DNA from: Chloroflexota bacterium
GTDB lineage: Bacteria > Chloroflexota > UBA6077
Length of the DNA: 7,385 bases
Reading direction: 5' to 3'
Assembly: GCA_021788565.1 (NCBI GenBank)
Contig: JAJYKO010000231.1
Location: 1-7,385 of the forward strand
A program made the position numbers and the translations under genes. Below the pieces are notes generated by a model, which saw only the letters and a list, made by a program, of their open reading frames with translations, was not told the origin of the DNA and did not search any database. Of this stretch, positions 6,308-7,385 are shown piece after piece (position 1 is the stretch's first letter; each line of letters opens with the position of its first letter).

Positions 6308-6409
6308 TATACAGTTGTAGCCGCAGGCTTTAGCCTGCGCGTCCTCGCACGAAGAGGCTACGCGCAGGCTAAAGCCTGCGGCTACTGATTGAGGACTGGG
6401 AGCGAAGTA
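6293..6409. mobile_element. 89-bp palindromic element flanked by a perfect 14-bp direct duplication
   Basis: The sequence ctgggagcgaagta occurs at 6293-6306 and at 6396-6409, exactly bracketing 89 bp (6307-6395) that consist mostly of a long palindrome. The left copy is the end of the S41 reading frame and the right copy is followed by a, which would restore the original gene end GCG AAG TAA. In the present arrangement the element's first base g completes a TAG stop, so the protein is unchanged. This is the footprint expected of an insertion with target duplication, although a replication template switch could give the same result. The element has no coding capacity, so any transposase must act in trans. 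Confidence 0.75.
6317..6385. repeat. Perfect 26-bp inverted repeat with self-palindromic arms (REPIN-like)
   Basis: Bases 6317-6342 pair perfectly with 6360-6385 around a 17-nt loop that itself contains a 4-bp stem (cctc/gagg). Each arm is also a palindrome: gcaggct-tt-agcctgc at 6323-6338 and gcaggct-aa-agcctgc at 6364-6379. The DNA can therefore fold as one long hairpin or two short ones. Two inverted REP-like hairpins are the layout of REPIN elements, which RayT-type transposases move. The gtagccgcaggctttagcctgcg-type motif is, from memory, a recurrent dispersed repeat in several high-GC phyla. It lies between convergent genes and could also stop transcription on both strands. Confidence 0.88.
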
Positions 6410-6523
6410 ACGTAAGCCAGCGGTCGGTCGCAGAGGTATTCCCGTCTCTGGAGAAGGCTTGCTACCGGGCGATTGTTCGGACGGTGTCAACCTAAGTTGG
6501 GAAGGTCCCGCATTCCCATGACC

Positions 6524-7385
6524 CTATTGGGTGGGCTTTTCCCCCAGCGTCACCTGGACCCGCAGGGTCTGGCTTCCGCGCTGGACTTCGAGGGTAACCA
6601 TGTCCCCCACCTTGTGGGTAAAGAGTACCTGCCCGAGGGTAGACTCGTCGGTGATCTTCTGTCCGTCGATGCTTTGGATGACGTCGCCAGCCTTCAGCCC
6701 AGCGGTTGCCGCGGGCGAACCGGGAAGCACCTGGGCCACCACTATCCCTGGGCCGCTCGGCACGCCCAGACGGCGGGCTATCGATGGAGTCAGCGCAGAG
6801 TAGCTGATCCCGATGAAGGGATGGGACGCTTTCCCGGTGGTCACCAGCTGCTGGGCTATCGGCTTCACGGTATTCATGCCTATCGCGAAGCCTATTCCCT
6901 GGGCCTGCACCCCAGGCTCAGCTGTCCCCGCGATCAAGGAATTGATCCCCACCACCTGACCCTGGAGGTTCACCAGGGCCCCTCCACTGTTGCCGGGGTT
7001 GATGGAGGCATCGGTCTGGATCACGTCGTAGAGGAATGGACCGGCCTGCCCGGTAGTCTGGCTAGGCGGCTCCTGAACCGTCCTGTTCAGGGCGCTGACG
7101 ACGCCAGCAGTCACCGTTGGACCACCAGGCAGCGCGAGGGCGTTACCGATGGCCACCACCCAGTCCCCTACCTGGAGCTGGCTGGAGTCCCCGAGCTGGG
7201 CCACCGGAAGGTTCGTCCCCTGGATCTGCACCACCGCCAGGTCGGTGTCTGGATCGGTGCCCACTACCTTGCCGTCGAACGAGCGACCGTCCGGCAGGGA
7301 CACAGTTAGCTTGTCAGCCCCCTCGACCACGTGGTTGTTGGTGAGGATGTGGCCCTGGTCATCGTAGATAACCCCCGAGCCGACG
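6524..7385 (-). CDS. htrA: HtrA/DegP-type serine protease with one PDZ domain (5' end cut by window)
   Basis: This is a trypsin-like protease that degrades or refolds damaged proteins outside the cytoplasmic membrane. The frame is open to the right window edge, with 286 residues visible and the start and any membrane anchor outside. The first visible residues VGSGVIYDDQGHILTNNHVV contain the catalytic His (visible H18). The catalytic Asp is D48 in DTDLAVVQI, and the nucleophile is S133 in INPGNSGGALVN, so the triad is complete. The protease domain runs to about visible residue 185. A single PDZ domain follows (about 205-280, GIVVAQVLPGSPAATAGLKAGDVI), as in HtrA/DegS types, whereas DegP has two. 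The stop is TAG at 6524-6526. It converges on the S41 peptidase gene, which makes a pair of extracytoplasmic proteases, but each has its own promoter and no operon is implied. Confidence 0.95.
   Translation of the reverse strand, partial: VGSGVIYDDQGHILTNNHVVEGADKLTVSLPDGRSFDGKVVGTDPDTDLAVVQIQGTNLPVAQLGDSSQLQVGDWVVAIGNALALPGGPTVTAGVVSALNRTVQEPPSQTTGQAGPFLYDVIQTDASINPGNSGGALVNLQGQVVGINSLIAGTAEPGVQAQGIGFAIGMNTVKPIAQQLVTTGKASHPFIGISYSALTPSIARRLGVPSGPGIVVAQVLPGSPAATAGLKAGDVIQSIDGQKITDESTLGQVLFTHKVGDMVTLEVQRGSQTLRVQVTLGEKPTQ

Noticed and set aside
6499..6517. Possible terminator hairpin after HtrA (gggaa ... ttccc on the minus strand)
   Set aside because: The stem is only 5 bp with a 9-nt loop, and no T-tract follows.
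6473..7309. Open frame of 278 codons on the plus strand, antisense to HtrA
   Set aside because: The opposite strand encodes an unmistakable HtrA with a full triad and a PDZ domain, and this frame has no recognisable content.
1..7385. CRISPR array, tRNA or rRNA genes
   Set aside because: No regularly spaced repeat series was seen and no cloverleaf or rRNA-like sequence was recognised on either strand.

Overview
The window is a high-GC bacterial chromosome segment. It holds five protein-coding genes, two of them cut by the window edges, and an unusual density of palindromic and duplicated non-coding DNA. Gene content suggests a free-living bacterium with a well-equipped envelope, and the style of the S41 and HtrA proteases and the multi-domain kinase resembles Chloroflexota. 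That assignment is a low-confidence inference, since no taxonomic marker gene is present.

Layout, left to right. (1) 2-481 (+) is the C-terminal part of a DDE integrase-type transposase. It is followed by about 215 bp of non-coding insertion-sequence end, with a 16-bp inverted repeat and two 22-bp direct repeats. (2) 818-1717 (+) is a short-form 6-phosphogluconate dehydrogenase. (3) 1724-1847 is a 124-bp imperfect palindrome that fills the convergent gap. (4) 1861-4539 (-) is an 892-residue membrane sensor histidine kinase (Cache-like sensor, HAMP, two PAS, HisKA, HATPase) starting at TTG. (5) 4540-5065 is a divergent intergenic region of more than 500 bp with a candidate leftward promoter, a 33-bp palindrome over its -35 box, a candidate rightward promoter and an 11-bp-phased direct repeat. 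(6) 5066-6307 (+) is a secreted or membrane-anchored S41 (C-terminal processing) peptidase in which the usual catalytic lysine position is Thr. (7) 6307-6395 is an 89-bp palindromic element bracketed by a perfect 14-bp direct duplication that includes the last codons of the S41 gene. (8) 6524 to beyond 7385 (-) is a HtrA/DegP-type serine protease with an intact His-Asp-Ser triad and one PDZ domain. From 6410 to 6523 I see no gene or clear signal.

Gene logic. All genes appear to be transcribed singly; there is no operon. Both convergent junctions (gnd/kinase and S41/HtrA) carry a long palindrome that could end transcription from both sides but lacks a clear T-tract. The kinase has no adjacent response regulator. 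Its divergent neighbour and the next gene are both extracytoplasmic proteases, so a link between sensing and envelope quality control is possible but not shown. The most informative observation is the small palindromic element with a target-site-duplication-like footprint at 6293-6409. I see no clear sign of a wholly new multi-gene system.
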